Positions 43,103 through 53,221 are shown, counted from the first letter of the stretch. The stretch is DNA of 64,000 nt from Guptibacillus hwajinpoensis (GCF_020171785.1 NZ_JAIVAE010000004.1:62001-126000); one strand, 5' to 3'. Numbers and translations are program-made. Notes: generated by a model not told the origin, from the sequence alone.

Positions 43103-43131
43103 AAAAGCTCCGCCCAGTGGGCAGAGCTTTT
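43103..43131. terminator. Bidirectional terminator after the oxidoreductase gene
   Basis: AAAAGCTC and GAGCTTTT plus inner GCCC/GGGC pair around AGT. It lies between convergent genes. Confidence 0.88.
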
Positions 43132-43133
43132 GA

Positions 43134-44450
43134 TTATGCATGAGGCAGAAAAGCAAGTTGATAGAAGAATAGTACGGCGAAAAGGTACAGAAGCGGATGA
43201 ACGTCACGCCATTTTCCTTTCACAACTTTTAAAATAGGGTACGTAATAAAGCCAAGAGCGATTCCTGTTGCAATACTTGCAGTTAGTGGCATTGTGAGAA
43301 TGATTAAGAAAGCTGGGAATGCTTCGTCAAACTCACTCCAATCGATTTTGCCAACGGCGCCAATCATTAAGCTTCCGACGATAATGAGCGTTGGTGCTGT
43401 AATCGCCGCAAGACCTGATAGAGAGCCGACGAGTGGTCCAAAGAACGCAGAGATAATGAACAAGACTGAAACGACGACAGATGTTAGACCAGTTCGACCA
43501 CCAGCTGCAACGCCTGCAGAGGATTCAAGATAAGCACTTGTAGGGCTTGTTCCAAAAATGGCTCCAACTGTTGTACCGATTGAGTCAGCAAGAAGTGCCT
43601 GACGTGCACGCGGCATTTTCTTCCCTTTCATTAAACCAGCTTGTTCAGCAACGCCAACCATCGTACCGGTTGTATCAAATAAAGTAACAAGTAAGAAGGA
43701 GAATACAACGGCGTATAAGCCGTATTCAACCATATCTTTAATTGCCTGAAGTGGGCTTCCGAAAATGAAGAATTCAGGAGCCGAAGGTGTTTGCATGAAG
43801 CCTTCTTTAAATTCAAGCTGTCCTGTGAAGATCGCAATCACCGCAGTCACGATCATGCCGAAGAATAATGCCCCAGGAACGTTACGGGCCATGAGAATAA
43901 GCGTAATGATCAGGCCAACAAGTGCTAAAAGCACTTCAGGAGAATGCAGGTTTCCAAGACCAACAAGGTTTTCTTCATCAGCTACGATAATGCCTGTCAT
44001 GCGAAGGCCGATAAACGCAATGAATAAGCCAATTCCAGCTGTGATACCAAGCTTAAGATTTGTCGGAATGGCTTCAATTAGCTTCTCACGGAATGGGGTT
44101 AGAGAAAGAATAATAAATAATAATCCCGCAATGAAAACAGCGCCAAAGGCGACTTGATAAGATACGCCTGCCTGTCCACCTACGACGGAAAATGCGAAGT
44201 AAGCATTTAGACCCATACCAGGTGCAATTGCAATTGGGTAGTTTGCGAATAAACCCATCCATAGTGTTCCGACAACAGCTGCAATAATCGTTGCGATAAA
44301 GACGGTATCGAACGGAACCCCTGTTGAGGATAGGATAATTGGGTTAACAATTACGATATATACCATTGTCAGGAAAGTAGTTAATCCTGCAAGAAATTCT
44401 GTTTTAACGTTTGTTCCATTTTCTTTCAAGCGGAAAAAGGAGTTAAACAT
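43134..44450 (-). CDS. NCS2 family purine permease (PbuG/PbuO type)
   Basis: A 438-residue transporter with about 12-14 membrane helices. Family blocks: EFLAGLTTFLTMVYIVIVNPIIL, FANYPIAIAPGMGLNAYFAF, LFDTTGTMVGVAEQAGLM and IFGTSPTSAYLESSAGVAAGGRTGLTSV. B. subtilis PbuG and PbuO import hypoxanthine/guanine. GGAGG precedes the ATG. The leader from its promoter is only about 38 bases, so there is no room for a purine riboswitch. Confidence 0.9.
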   Translation of the reverse strand: MFNSFFRLKENGTNVKTEFLAGLTTFLTMVYIVIVNPIILSSTGVPFDTVFIATIIAAVVGTLWMGLFANYPIAIAPGMGLNAYFAFSVVGGQAGVSYQVAFGAVFIAGLLFIILSLTPFREKLIEAIPTNLKLGITAGIGLFIAFIGLRMTGIIVADEENLVGLGNLHSPEVLLALVGLIITLILMARNVPGALFFGMIVTAVIAIFTGQLEFKEGFMQTPSAPEFFIFGSPLQAIKDMVEYGLYAVVFSFLLVTLFDTTGTMVGVAEQAGLMKGKKMPRARQALLADSIGTTVGAIFGTSPTSAYLESSAGVAAGGRTGLTSVVVSVLFIISAFFGPLVGSLSGLAAITAPTLIIVGSLMIGAVGKIDWSEFDEAFPAFLIILTMPLTASIATGIALGFITYPILKVVKGKWRDVHPLLYLFAVLFFYQLAFLPHA

Positions 44451-44495
44451 GGTAAGACCTCCATTAAATACGAACGTTTTTTAAGCACAAATACT

Positions 44496-44524
44496 ATAAT
44501 ATTCGTAATAAACGCATTTGACAA
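44496..44524 (-). promoter_or_regulatory. SigA promoter of the purine permease gene
   Basis: On the minus strand TTGTCA (complement of 44519-44524), a 17-base spacer and TATTAT (complement of 44496-44501). ACGAACGTTT at 44470-44479 and TTCGT at 44502-44506 recall PurR box halves but their spacing is not the usual one. Confidence 0.7.
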
Positions 44525-44635
44525 GGGGTAATCTAAAATCAATTCCGATAAAACGTGAATGGTTGTAACATGAATCCGTTCAGGTAATTGTGATAAAATG
44601 ATAGCGGACATTGCGATTGAAGGAGGTACTAAGAA

Positions 44636-45163
44636 ATGGCAAATGAAGAAAAAAAGAATCCGAAAAAGAAGCCTTCAACAGGTTTTAACATTTTAAGTGG
44701 TGATTCTACTGACGGACACGGAGGTTATGGAGTAGGTACGATTAACCTCGATAACGTTTCACCTGTCATTATCGATCCGACAACGGACGAAATTTATGTA
44801 GATGTAGGTGCGCTTCATGCGCGTAGTGCTCTTGAAAAACGCAAGAAGCTCGTAAAGACGCGTGAAGAAGTGCCGGATGGTCATACAGCGTGGATCGTAT
44901 GGGTGACCCTTCAACGCACGGAAGAAGGACCACACTATCATGGCATCGGCGCATGTGAATTTTTCTTTAATGCAGAAGCGAAGCGCGCATGGAAAAGTAT
45001 GCCAGAGCATGTGAACAATATGGATAAATCCATGAAGGGTAAAGTCGTAGTCGACCATATGGATGCTAAATCAAAACAAATGCTACGTAACTATTTAATT
45101 GAGTTTGATAAAGAAGTCTATGAACGTTCCAGTGACGAAGTGAAAGCAGGACTTCAAGACTAA
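44636..45163 (+). CDS. ywhD: YwhD family protein
   Basis: A 175-residue soluble protein: FNILSGDSTDGHGGYGVGTINLDNVSPVIIDPTTDEIYVDVGALHARSALEKR and TAWIVWVTLQRTEEGPHYHGIGACEFFFNAEAKRAWKSMPEHVN. This is the conserved YwhD family of Bacillaceae, function unknown. GAAGGAGG precedes the ATG. Lies near pbpG, speE and speB as in B. subtilis. Confidence 0.92.
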   Translation: MANEEKKNPKKKPSTGFNILSGDSTDGHGGYGVGTINLDNVSPVIIDPTTDEIYVDVGALHARSALEKRKKLVKTREEVPDGHTAWIVWVTLQRTEEGPHYHGIGACEFFFNAEAKRAWKSMPEHVNNMDKSMKGKVVVDHMDAKSKQMLRNYLIEFDKEVYERSSDEVKAGLQD

Positions 45164-45260
45164 CTTTGAGTTGTTTTCTGACGAATTGATAAAATCCCTT
45201 GAGGTTTCCTGAAACTGAGCGTAAACTTATGGTTACGCAACACATATAGCTAGGACCCAA

Positions 45261-45290
45261 AACAGCCCGGGGAAGTTTCCCCGGGTTGTT
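45261..45290 (+). terminator. Terminator after ywhD
   Basis: CCCGGGGAA pairs with TTCCCCGGG, flanked by AACA and TTGTT. The hairpin is very GC-rich and lies about 100 bases after the ywhD stop. Confidence 0.78.
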
Positions 45291-45340
45291 CTGGTTCTAG
45301 GGAACATTTCGTAAGCGTTTGCTTAGAAAGGGTGAGCTAG

Positions 45341-45592
45341 GTGTATCAAATCTCACGTGCGAAAAAGAAAGAATTAGTTGAGCGCATCCAAGCATTTTTC
45401 TATGAAGAAAGAAATGAAGAAATTGGCGATCTTGCCGCTGAAAACGTGTTGCATTTTGTGATGTCCGAAATCGGTCCAACACTTTACAACGCTGGCATTT
45501 CTGACGCAATTGGTATGACAGAACAAAAGTGGATCAGTATCGAACAAGACCTTGAGGCGTTAAAGAAGCCAGATCCAGAAGTGAATCGCTAA
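45341..45592 (+). CDS. DUF2164 family protein
   Basis: An 83-residue soluble protein with the DUF2164 pattern AKKKELVERIQAFFYEERNEEIGDLAAENVLHFVMSEIGPTLYNAGISDAI. Function unknown. GTG start at 45341 with AAAGGGTGA upstream. It lies convergent to pbpG. Confidence 0.82.
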   Translation: MYQISRAKKKELVERIQAFFYEERNEEIGDLAAENVLHFVMSEIGPTLYNAGISDAIGMTEQKWISIEQDLEALKKPDPEVNR

Positions 45593-45596
45593 GAAA

Positions 45597-45615
45597 GACG
45601 GGTGTAGCACCCGTC
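45597..45615. terminator. Short terminator between the DUF2164 gene and pbpG
   Basis: GACGGGTG pairs with CACCCGTC; CTTT follows on the plus strand and TTTCTT on the minus strand. Confidence 0.65.
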
Positions 45616-45617
45616 CT

Positions 45618-47675
45618 TTATCTAATCCAATTAAAGAACCGATCGAAAATGCCTTTTTTCTGCTTTTCTTTCTCTGAAGAAGGAGTTCCGGGATGATCTT
45701 CACACAGGTGTGAAGGCTCAGTTCCTTCTATATAATAAGTTAACCGCTTCACAGGGCAATTGTCAGTCGCGATCAGCCCTGTTTGAGGGTCAACTTCTAT
45801 CCCAACCACATTATCTGGTTTCTTAAAATCAGTCGCTTTTTCCTCAGCTAGCGCCTCTTCGATAAAATTTGCCCAGATCTTTTTCGTATAAGAGCCATCG
45901 TTACGATGATTCAATTTCTCTCCTTTATCGTATCCAACCCAAACCGCTGCGGTAAGCTGCGGTGTGAATCCTACCATCCAACTATCTGTAGAAGTTGACC
46001 CCGTTTTGGCGGCAGCCGGTCGCGTTAAGAGGTGATCAACGCCAGATCCCGTGACGCGCGTGTAATCATTGAGTGATTCATCGAAGACGCCGGTCATCAT
46101 ACTGGTCGTCACAAAAGCGGCATCAGGATCCAAAACTAGCTCAGATTGTGATGAATGCTCATAAATCACTTTGCCATCGCGATCCTTTACTTTCTCGATG
46201 TAGTAAGGAGAAACGCTATAGCCACCATTTGCTAGCATGCTATATGCTTCTGTCATTTCCATCATCCCAACAGGCTTTGTTCCAAGCGCAAGAGAAGGGA
46301 TGGCCGATAGTTTACTTGTAATTCCAAATGATTTTGCCGTATTAACGAGCGTTTTTTCCTCCAAAAACATATGTGTTTTTACCGCGACAACGTTATCAGA
46401 AAGAGCTAAAGCTTGTGCAAGAGTAATTTCCTCATTTGCATAAACATCTCCATAGTTGTGTGGAGAATAGGTTTTCTTTTCGTTATCATAGTAGAAAGTT
46501 GTTGGCTCACTTCGCACAAGCGTTGAAGGCGTGAAGCCATTTTTGACAGCCGCATAATACAACAGCGGTTTAAACGTGGAACCTGGCGTGCGCTTTGCCA
46601 TCGTGGCACGATTAAATTTACTTTCTGAATAATCACGGCCACCGATCATCACCTTAACGGCTCCTGACGTCGGCTCCATGGCGACGAGCGCTGCCTGAAT
46701 GTCGCTTTTTGGGTCAATGGAGGAGGCTACCCATTTTTCTGCTGCTTTTTGCATCTGAGCATCAAGCGTCGTATAAACGTGGAGCCCGCCTTGCTCAATG
46801 ACACGCTCATCAAGTGAAAGCACCGATCGTAATTCCTTTTTTACTTCCTGAGCAAAATAAGGAGCGATGTCGGACTTCGTTTCTTCCGTGAACGTTTGGA
46901 GCGCCATATTTTCTGTTTCTGCTTCCAGTGCTTCCGCTTCAGATAGCACATCGTTCGACACCATCGCTTGGAGAACGGTGCTTTGTCGTTCCTCTGCCCG
47001 CTCGGCATCGGCATAAGGAGAGTAATAGCCAGGTCCTTTTGGAATACCAGCAAGCATAGCTGCTTCTGCAAGAGAAAGTTCCTCTGCTGTTTTGCCAAAG
47101 TACGTTCTTGCCGCAGACTCAATTCCGTAAGAGCCGTGTCCATAATAAATCGTATTTAAATACCCTTCAAGAATCTCTTCTTTTGAATAATGAACCTCAA
47201 GCCGGTAAGCGTAAAAGGCTTCTGCAATTTTTCGTTTCCACGTTTTATCATGTTCTAAAAAGAGATTCCGCGCATATTGCTGTGTAATGGTACTAGCTCC
47301 TTGAACTTTTGCCATTGCTTTTAAATCAGCTAGAATGGCCCCGCCGATCCGTTTAAAATCAAACCCCATATGATCGTAGAAATGCCTGTCTTCAATGGCG
47401 ATTGTTGCATCAATCACGTTGGGAGAAATATGTTCAAGGTCAACCCAATAGCGGTTCTGACCATCTTGATTTGATTCGCTTATAACCGTTTCATCATGAT
47501 CATAGTAAATCGTTGTTTGTGGAACTTGAAGTTCGGGAGCTCCCATAAACACCGTTAGCAAATAAAGCATCCCGATAGACATCCCGATTAACACGATGCC
47601 AATCATCATTAATTTACTTAGAAGCATGGTCCATCGCTTCCAATAATGGAATCGCTCATCCTTGAGCCATTTCAT
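45618..47675 (-). CDS. pbpG: Class A penicillin-binding protein PbpG (PBP2d)
   Basis: A bifunctional peptidoglycan synthase of 685 residues. After a short cytoplasmic part and a membrane helix (about 20-42), the glycosyltransferase domain shows ATIAIEDRHFYDHMGFDFKRIGGA and QGASTITQQYARNLFL. The transpeptidase domain has SxxK as STFK near residue 366, SDN in ALSDNVVAV and KTGST near residue 557. Size and place next to ywhD match B. subtilis pbpG, which acts in forespore-specific wall synthesis. ATG 47675 (GGGGGTGA upstream) is preferred over GTG 47690. Confidence 0.9.
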   Translation of the reverse strand: MKWLKDERFHYWKRWTMLLSKLMMIGIVLIGMSIGMLYLLTVFMGAPELQVPQTTIYYDHDETVISESNQDGQNRYWVDLEHISPNVIDATIAIEDRHFYDHMGFDFKRIGGAILADLKAMAKVQGASTITQQYARNLFLEHDKTWKRKIAEAFYAYRLEVHYSKEEILEGYLNTIYYGHGSYGIESAARTYFGKTAEELSLAEAAMLAGIPKGPGYYSPYADAERAEERQSTVLQAMVSNDVLSEAEALEAETENMALQTFTEETKSDIAPYFAQEVKKELRSVLSLDERVIEQGGLHVYTTLDAQMQKAAEKWVASSIDPKSDIQAALVAMEPTSGAVKVMIGGRDYSESKFNRATMAKRTPGSTFKPLLYYAAVKNGFTPSTLVRSEPTTFYYDNEKKTYSPHNYGDVYANEEITLAQALALSDNVVAVKTHMFLEEKTLVNTAKSFGITSKLSAIPSLALGTKPVGMMEMTEAYSMLANGGYSVSPYYIEKVKDRDGKVIYEHSSQSELVLDPDAAFVTTSMMTGVFDESLNDYTRVTGSGVDHLLTRPAAAKTGSTSTDSWMVGFTPQLTAAVWVGYDKGEKLNHRNDGSYTKKIWANFIEEALAEEKATDFKKPDNVVGIEVDPQTGLIATDNCPVKRLTYYIEGTEPSHLCEDHPGTPSSEKEKQKKGIFDRFFNWIR

Positions 47676-47863
47676 GTGGTTCACCCCCACATCGTCTTAA
47701 ATCTAGTATGTAACAATCTAGAAACTCTTAAACACGTTTCCCGATGAAAGATACTTGTTTTTTCAAAACGAACGACGGTAGCAATAAGTTTAAAAAATAG
47801 TTGTCCAGTTTTTGAATAAAGTGAACTATACTAAATCTTAATGGAGAGCGGGGAGAGAAACGT

Positions 47864-48643
47864 ATGGAGATTATGATTGCCATCATACTTGGGATTGTAG
47901 AAGGACTAACAGAATTTTTACCAGTTTCATCAACGGGGCATTTGATTTTAACAGGATACTGGCTCGATTTTACTGGAGAGAGGGCAAAGACGTTTGAAAT
48001 CGTCATTCAACTCGGGTCAATTCTTGCGGTGGTTGTCATGTATCGAAAACGATTTGTTTCGTTATTATCACCAAAATCAAGTGAAGGGTTAACCCTTGTT
48101 CATCTCATCCTTGGTATGATTCCAGCTGTAGTAGCAGGCTTCCTTCTTCATGGGTTTATAAAAAGTTATCTGTTCTCGCCATATACCGTTGTCATAGGAC
48201 TGATTGTTGGTGGTGTGTTAATGATTTTCGCTGATCTAAAAAAGCGTGCCCCTGTTAGTTCAAGTTTAGATGACTTAACGCTGAAGCAAGCTTTCTCGAT
48301 TGGTCTCTTTCAATGTTTAGCACTGTGGCCAGGTTTTTCACGGTCAGGCGCCACGATTTCAGGAGGCGTCTTACTAGGAACAAATCATAAAACAGCGGCT
48401 GAATTTTCGTTTATTTTAGCGGTTCCGATGATGGTGGCGGCAAGCGGATATGATTTATTGAAAAGCTATGAGTTTTTATCCGTATCTGATCTTCCGATAT
48501 TTGCGACAGGCTTTTTGGCAGCCTTTGTTGTTGCGCTTTTCGCTATTGTAACATTTATTAAATTCGTGGAACGCGTCCGGTTGATCCCTTTTGCGATCTA
48601 TCGATTTGTACTCGCTCTCTTTGTTTGGATGGTGTTGTTTTAG
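47864..48643 (+). CDS. uppP: Undecaprenyl-diphosphatase UppP (BacA)
   Basis: UppP recycles the lipid carrier for wall synthesis and can raise bacitracin tolerance. The 259-residue, eight-helix membrane protein has the two signature blocks [16 protein letters not shown] and [21 protein letters not shown]. It is divergent from pbpG, another wall gene, with 188 bases between them. GGGGAGAG precedes the ATG. Confidence 0.93.
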   Translation: MEIMIAIILGIVEGLTEFLPVSSTGHLILTGYWLDFTGERAKTFEIVIQLGSILAVVVMYRKRFVSLLSPKSSEGLTLVHLILGMIPAVVAGFLLHGFIKSYLFSPYTVVIGLIVGGVLMIFADLKKRAPVSSSLDDLTLKQAFSIGLFQCLALWPGFSRSGATISGGVLLGTNHKTAAEFSFILAVPMMVAASGYDLLKSYEFLSVSDLPIFATGFLAAFVVALFAIVTFIKFVERVRLIPFAIYRFVLALFVWMVLF

Positions 48644-48706
48644 CGCGAATGGAAGAGGGGCAAATTCATTACTGTTAGAAACAAGAAATGAATGTAGAAA
48701 ATTCTC

Positions 48707-48734
48707 TTGCTTTTTACGCAGAGTCGACTATACT
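48707..48734 (+). promoter_or_regulatory. Candidate SigA promoter of speE-speB
   Basis: TTGCTT (48707-48712), a 16-base spacer and TATACT (48729-48734). Transcription would begin near 48741 and leave a leader of about 175 bases. Confidence 0.6.
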
Positions 48735-48774
48735 TTTCTTGTGCTTTAAGAAACTTTTAAAAAGGGCGAAAGGA

Positions 48775-48892
48775 TAAGGAAAACGATGGCTTCCGTTTGG
48801 TGGCAAGCTTTCCTGATGCTTAGATCCATTTTTTTGCTACATACTAAAGGTGTTTGGACCTATGCGGTTCGGGAACGGTCTTAGTGTAGCAA
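48775..48892 (+). promoter_or_regulatory. Structured 5' leader of speE, possible regulatory RNA
   Basis: An outer stem joins TTGCTACA (48834-48841) plus CTAA (48844-48847) with TTAG-TGTAGCAA (48881-48892), 12 pairs with a TA bulge. It encloses AGGT/ACCT (48848-48851 with 48858-48861) and a competing GACC/GGTC pair (48857-48860 with 48877-48880). Upstream, AGGAAA (48777-48782) can pair with TTTCCT (48809-48814), and a run of seven T ends at 48835. The speE ribosome site follows 10 bases after the outer stem. It matches no riboswitch I can recall. Confidence 0.5.
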
Positions 48893-48915
48893 TTTGACAT
48901 AGAGGAGTGGTTTAC

Positions 48916-49743
48916 ATGGAATTATGGTACACAGAGAAACAGACAGAAAGCTTTGGCATTACGGCGAAAATTAAACAGACGTTGCATACAGAACAAACGG
49001 ACTTTCAGCGTCTGGATATGATTGAAACAGAAGAGTTCGGAAACATGCTTGTTCTTGATGGTATGGTTATGACAACAGAAAAAGATGAGTTCGTCTATCA
49101 TGAAATGGTCGCTCACGTACCGTTATTTACGCATCCGAATCCAAAACACGTTCTTGTTGTTGGCGGTGGAGATGGTGGCGTTATTCGTGAAGTATTGAAG
49201 CACCCATCTGTTGAAAAAGCAACGCTCGTTGAAATCGATGGCAAAGTGATCGAGTACTCGAAGAAATACTTGCCTTCTATCGCAGGAGCATTAGATAACG
49301 AGCGTGTTGAAGTGCTCGTTGATGACGGCTTTATGCATATCGCGAAAAGCGAAGGCGAATACGACGTGATTATGGTCGATTCAACGGAGCCGGTTGGACC
49401 AGCTGCAAAGCTTTTTGAACGTGGCTTTTATGAAGGTATTTCAAAAGCTTTAAAAGAAGACGGTATTTTCGTTGCACAGACGGACAACCCATGGTTTAAA
49501 GCAGACTTAATTACACAAGTATCCAAAGACGTAAGAGAGATTTTCCCGATTACGCGCGTTTACACAGCGAACATTCCTACTTACCCAAGCGGTCTCTGGA
49601 CATTTACGATTGGTTCGAAAAAGAACGATCCGCTTGAAGTACCTGAAAGTCGTTTCCATGAGATTGACACAAAGTACTATACAAAAGAGCTTCACACGGC
49701 TAGCTTTGCACTTCCAAAATTCGTACAGGATCTCATTAAATGA
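48916..49743 (+). CDS. speE: Spermidine synthase SpeE
   Basis: SpeE transfers the aminopropyl group from decarboxylated SAM to putrescine. The 275-residue product has [31 protein letters not shown], the nucleotide-site block [31 protein letters not shown] and catalytic [25 protein letters not shown] 48916 follows AGAGGAGTGG. It overlaps speB by 4 bases, the standard Bacillus pair. Confidence 0.96.
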   Translation: MELWYTEKQTESFGITAKIKQTLHTEQTDFQRLDMIETEEFGNMLVLDGMVMTTEKDEFVYHEMVAHVPLFTHPNPKHVLVVGGGDGGVIREVLKHPSVEKATLVEIDGKVIEYSKKYLPSIAGALDNERVEVLVDDGFMHIAKSEGEYDVIMVDSTEPVGPAAKLFERGFYEGISKALKEDGIFVAQTDNPWFKADLITQVSKDVREIFPITRVYTANIPTYPSGLWTFTIGSKKNDPLEVPESRFHEIDTKYYTKELHTASFALPKFVQDLIK

Positions 49744-50624
49744 GCATGAAGTTCGATGAAGCTTATTCAGGTAATGTTTTTATCCTAAGCCATCCGTCTT
49801 TTGATGAAAGTAACGTTGTGATCTACGGTATGCCGATGGACTGGACGGTTAGCTTCCGCCCAGGTTCTCGCTTTGGGCCAGGTCGGATTCGTGAGGCTTC
49901 TCTCGGCCTTGAAGAATATAGTCCTTATGCCGATCGTCATCTTGAAGAAATTCGGTACTTTGATGCAGGTGATATTCCACTTCCATTCGGAAATCCACAG
50001 CGAAGCATTGATATGATTGAAGAATACATCGATTCGTTGCTTGAAGCTGGAAAGTTTCCACTTGGTATGGGTGGCGAGCACCTTGTGACGTGGCCAATCC
50101 TTAAAGCATTTCATAAGAAGTACGATGATCTTGCGTTGATTCACATTGACGCCCATGCCGACTTGCGTGAGGAGTACGAAGGCGAACCGCTTTCTCATTC
50201 CACACCTGTTCGTAAAATTTGTGGGTTGATTGGTGCAGAGAACGTGTACTCGTTTGGAATTCGCTCTGGCATGCGTGAAGAGTTTCAATTTGCGAAAGAG
50301 TCAGGCATGCACATGCATAAGTTCGACGTTGCGGAGCCTTTGAAAAAGGTTCTTCCAACGTTAAAAGGACGCAACGTGTACGTTACGATTGATATTGATG
50401 TGCTTGACCCTGCTCATGCGCCTGGAACAGGCACCGCTGAAGCGGGAGGCATTACGTCCAAAGAATTACTTGAAGCGATCGCGGCGATTGCCGGTTCGGA
50501 AATAAACGTGGTCGGAGCCGATCTTGTTGAAGTGGCTCCAGCATATGATCCATCTGAACAAACGCCAATTGCGGCTAGTAAATTTATCCGTGAAATGTTA
50601 CTTGGCTGGACGCATAAGAAATAA
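49740..50624 (+). CDS. speB: Agmatinase SpeB
   Basis: SpeB hydrolyses agmatine to putrescine and urea, feeding SpeE. The 294-residue ureohydrolase has metal ligands in [24 protein letters not shown] and [17 protein letters not shown]. Start overlaps the speE stop; a second ATG at 49746 matches the B. subtilis N-terminus but has poorer ribosome-site spacing. Confidence 0.96.
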   Translation: MSMKFDEAYSGNVFILSHPSFDESNVVIYGMPMDWTVSFRPGSRFGPGRIREASLGLEEYSPYADRHLEEIRYFDAGDIPLPFGNPQRSIDMIEEYIDSLLEAGKFPLGMGGEHLVTWPILKAFHKKYDDLALIHIDAHADLREEYEGEPLSHSTPVRKICGLIGAENVYSFGIRSGMREEFQFAKESGMHMHKFDVAEPLKKVLPTLKGRNVYVTIDIDVLDPAHAPGTGTAEAGGITSKELLEAIAAIAGSEINVVGADLVEVAPAYDPSEQTPIAASKFIREMLLGWTHKK

Positions 50625-50631
50625 GACGTAG

Positions 50632-50664
50632 AGGCTGTATTCGATCTGAATACAGTCTTTTCTT
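50632..50664 (+). terminator. Terminator after speB
   Basis: GGCTGTATTC pairs with GAATACAGTC (one G-U) around GATCT, followed by TTTTCTT. Confidence 0.85.
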
Positions 50665-50766
50665 ATTGGAAAGAATGGAAGAACTTTTAGTTATACCATT
50701 TCAGTAAGTCCCCTCTCATTGTGACAAAAAGCGTCACACTGAGATTGGCCTTAAGCTTGTCGGGGG

Positions 50767-50796
50767 TGGACAAGGCCCCTCCGCTTTTCTTATAAT
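50767..50796 (+). promoter_or_regulatory. SigA promoter of ywiB-argS inside an inverted repeat
   Basis: TGGACA (50767-50772), 18-base spacer, TATAAT (50791-50796). The -35 overlaps the right arm of TTGTC-N7-GACAA (50757-50773), flanked by GGCC on both sides (50747-50750 and 50774-50777), which could be an operator. Confidence 0.65.
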
Positions 50797-50830
50797 AAGA
50801 AAGTTAATGATTTAGTGAGGACGTGAAGTG

Positions 50831-51259
50831 ATGAGTGATCATCCGATTGAAATAACGATTGATTCCCGGATTCAGTCAGGGAAAGAGAAAGAGTCTACGA
50901 ATTATTCCGTTCAGGGAAACCTTGTTGAGAAAGGCGAAGTGCTTTATTTGCGTTATGAAGAAAGCCTGGAGATTGGGAAGGTTTCAACAACGGTGAAAAT
51001 AGATCAAGAACAAGTGACCGTGATTCGAAGAGGAGCACTTTCCATGCGTCAGCAGTTTGCGCCAGGACAAGTGTCAGAATCTCTTTATAAAACGCCGTTC
51101 GGAGCGATGCCGATGCAAATTCGAACAGAACGTATTGAGCAGCTGGTGGACAAGGAGAAGTTGAAGGGCCGTTTAACGCTACGCTATTTGCTTTACCTTG
51201 AAGAAGATGAAACGCAGCGACATGAGCTGTCGCTAAGCTGGAAAGGAGCAAGTCAATGA
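50831..51259 (+). CDS. ywiB: DUF1934 beta-barrel protein YwiB
   Basis: A 142-residue protein rich in beta strands ([42 protein letters not shown]...[42 protein letters not shown]), matching the DUF1934 calycin-like barrel family next to argS. Its stop overlaps the argS start, so the two are co-translated. Role unknown. ATG 50831 chosen over GTG 50828. Confidence 0.88.
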   Translation: MSDHPIEITIDSRIQSGKEKESTNYSVQGNLVEKGEVLYLRYEESLEIGKVSTTVKIDQEQVTVIRRGALSMRQQFAPGQVSESLYKTPFGAMPMQIRTERIEQLVDKEKLKGRLTLRYLLYLEEDETQRHELSLSWKGASQ

Positions 51260-52917
51260 ACAGTGTGGAACAAAAGAAAGAGCAGTTAAAAGAAGAGATT
51301 AAGCAGGCCGTCATCAAAGCGAACCTTGCATCCGAAAGTGAAATGCCTGAAGTAATTCTGGAATCACCGAAAGATAAAGCGCACGGTGATTATGCAACGA
51401 ATATGGCGATGCAGCTTGCTCGTATTGCAAAGAAAGCACCTCGTGCCATTGCAGAGGATCTAAAAGCAAATCTTGATATGACAAAAGCAGGCATCAAACA
51501 AATTGATATTGCGGGTCCAGGATTTATTAACTTTTTCATGGATACAGCTTATTTAACAGAGCTCATTCCAACGATTCTTGATAAAGGAAATAACTACGGT
51601 CGTTCCGCTGACAAGAATGAAAAAATCCAGGTAGAGTTCGTTTCAGCCAATCCGACTGGAAGCTTGCACCTCGGTCACGCGCGAGGAGCAGCAGTTGGCG
51701 ATACGCTATGTAACGTACTAGACCGTGCTGGTTATGATGTATCACGTGAATATTACATCAATGATGCTGGAAACCAAATTCATAACCTTACTGTATCTCT
51801 TGAAGCGCGCTACATGCAGGCACTTGGAAAAGAAAAAGACATGCCTGAAGATGGCTATCAAGGACAGGATATCGTTCAGTTCGGGAAAGATCTTGTTGAG
51901 AAAGAAGGCGATCGTCTCCTTCAACTTAACGACAAAGAGCGCTATGCTTATTTCCGTGAATATGGACTTGAGCGCGAGCTTGAAAAGCTTAAAAAAGATT
52001 TGAAGGAATTTGGCGTTGAATTTGATGTCTGGTTCTCTGAAACATCTCTTTATCAATCAAACAAGATCGATAACGTTCTTGCGAAGTTAAAAGAGCGTGG
52101 TGAAACGTTTGAGCAGGACGGTGCAACTTGGTTCCGTTCCACCACTTACGGCGACGACAAAGATCGCGTTTTGATCAAAGGTGACGGCTCTTATACGTAC
52201 TTAACGCCGGATATCGCTTACCACCAGGATAAGCTATCACGCGGTTTTGATAAGTTGATCAATATCTGGGGAGCAGACCATCACGGTTACATCCCAAGAA
52301 TGAAAGCAGCCATTGAAGCGCTTGGCTATAAGCGTGAGCAGCTTGAAGTGGAAATCATTCAGATGGTGAATCTCTTTAAAGACGGCGAGAAAATGAAAAT
52401 GAGTAAACGAACAGGGAAAGCCGTTACCCTTCGTGAATTAATGGATGAAGTGGGCATTGATGCAATGCGCTATTTCTTCTCCATGAGAAGCTCGGATTCA
52501 CATCTTGATTTTGATATGGATCTTGCTGTATCTCGTTCGAACGAAAACCCTGTGTACTACGTGCAGTATGCGCATGCTCGCGTATGTAGCATTCTTCGTC
52601 AAGGCGAAGAAATGGGCTTAACAGAAGACGCAGATCTTTCTCTCATTACATCTGAGAAAGAAATGGACCTTCTTAAGAAGCTCGGTGAACTTCCTGAGGC
52701 GATTGCAGAAGCAGCGGAGAAGCGCATGACGCACCGCATCACGAACTATGCATTTGAGCTTGCTCAGGCGCTTCACAGCTTTTATAATGCGGAACGCGTG
52801 TTGGATTCAGAAGATCTTGCGAAAAGCGCAGCACGCTTTAAGCTAATGAAGGCCGTTCGTCAAACGATCCAAAACACGCTAGAGATCATCGGCGTCACAG
52901 CTCCAGAAAAAATGTAA
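51256..52917 (+). CDS. argS: Arginyl-tRNA synthetase
   Basis: ArgS charges tRNA-Arg. The 553-residue class I synthetase has an N-terminal Add-1 domain, the HIGH-type motif HLGHARG (about 138-144, within [22 protein letters not shown]), [11 protein letters not shown] as the KMSKS site (about 379-385) and a C-terminal anticodon-binding DALR domain. AAAGGAG precedes the ATG. No T-box leader is seen upstream. Confidence 0.97.
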   Translation: MNSVEQKKEQLKEEIKQAVIKANLASESEMPEVILESPKDKAHGDYATNMAMQLARIAKKAPRAIAEDLKANLDMTKAGIKQIDIAGPGFINFFMDTAYLTELIPTILDKGNNYGRSADKNEKIQVEFVSANPTGSLHLGHARGAAVGDTLCNVLDRAGYDVSREYYINDAGNQIHNLTVSLEARYMQALGKEKDMPEDGYQGQDIVQFGKDLVEKEGDRLLQLNDKERYAYFREYGLERELEKLKKDLKEFGVEFDVWFSETSLYQSNKIDNVLAKLKERGETFEQDGATWFRSTTYGDDKDRVLIKGDGSYTYLTPDIAYHQDKLSRGFDKLINIWGADHHGYIPRMKAAIEALGYKREQLEVEIIQMVNLFKDGEKMKMSKRTGKAVTLRELMDEVGIDAMRYFFSMRSSDSHLDFDMDLAVSRSNENPVYYVQYAHARVCSILRQGEEMGLTEDADLSLITSEKEMDLLKKLGELPEAIAEAAEKRMTHRITNYAFELAQALHSFYNAERVLDSEDLAKSAARFKLMKAVRQTIQNTLEIIGVTAPEKM

Positions 52918-52922
52918 TAACG

Positions 52923-52956
52923 AAGTCCTGTCGCGTTTGCGACAGGACTTTTTTTC
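52923..52956 (+). terminator. Terminator after argS
   Basis: AAGTCCTGTCGC pairs with GCGACAGGACTT around GTTT, followed by seven T. Confidence 0.95.
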
Positions 52957-53032
52957 TTAATCACGATGCCGTTCCAATCATTTTTTATAATGAATCATTC
53001 ATTCGGTCATACTTTAAAGAAGAGGTGATCGG

Positions 53033-53203
53033 ATGAAGACGGTATTAATCGCAACATTAACGGGATTTTTAGTAGGTCTTATTTTTGCTTTCTTAAAACT
53101 TCCGATTCCAGCTCCGCCTGCTTTTGCAGGAATTGCTGGTATTGTTGGCATTTACCTTGGATTTAAAGCGTACGAGTGGATGGTCGGATTTTTTTCATTA
53201 TAA
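53033..53203 (+). CDS. XapX/DUF1427-type small membrane protein
   Basis: A 56-residue protein (MKTVLIATLTGFLVGLIFAFLKLPIPAPPAFAGIAG...) with two membrane helices joined by the LPIPAPPAFAGIAGIVGIYLG motif that marks XapX domain proteins. GAGGTGATCGG precedes the ATG. A TATAAT at 52986-52991 with an overlapping TGAATCATTCA palindrome (52991-53001) lies upstream. Function unknown; it probably forms an operon with the next gene 18 bases later. Confidence 0.85.
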   Translation: MKTVLIATLTGFLVGLIFAFLKLPIPAPPAFAGIAGIVGIYLGFKAYEWMVGFFSL

Positions 53204-53221
53204 GGAAATGAGGTTAACGGA

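Noticed and set aside
44451-44495. Purine riboswitch before the NCS2 permease
   Set aside because: The leader from the -10 box to the start is about 40 bases, too short for the aptamer, and the conserved loop sequences are absent.
50660-50830. T-box leader for argS
   Set aside because: The gap holds a promoter and small hairpins but no T-box core (AGGGTGGNACCGCG-like), and the promoter is next to ywiB.
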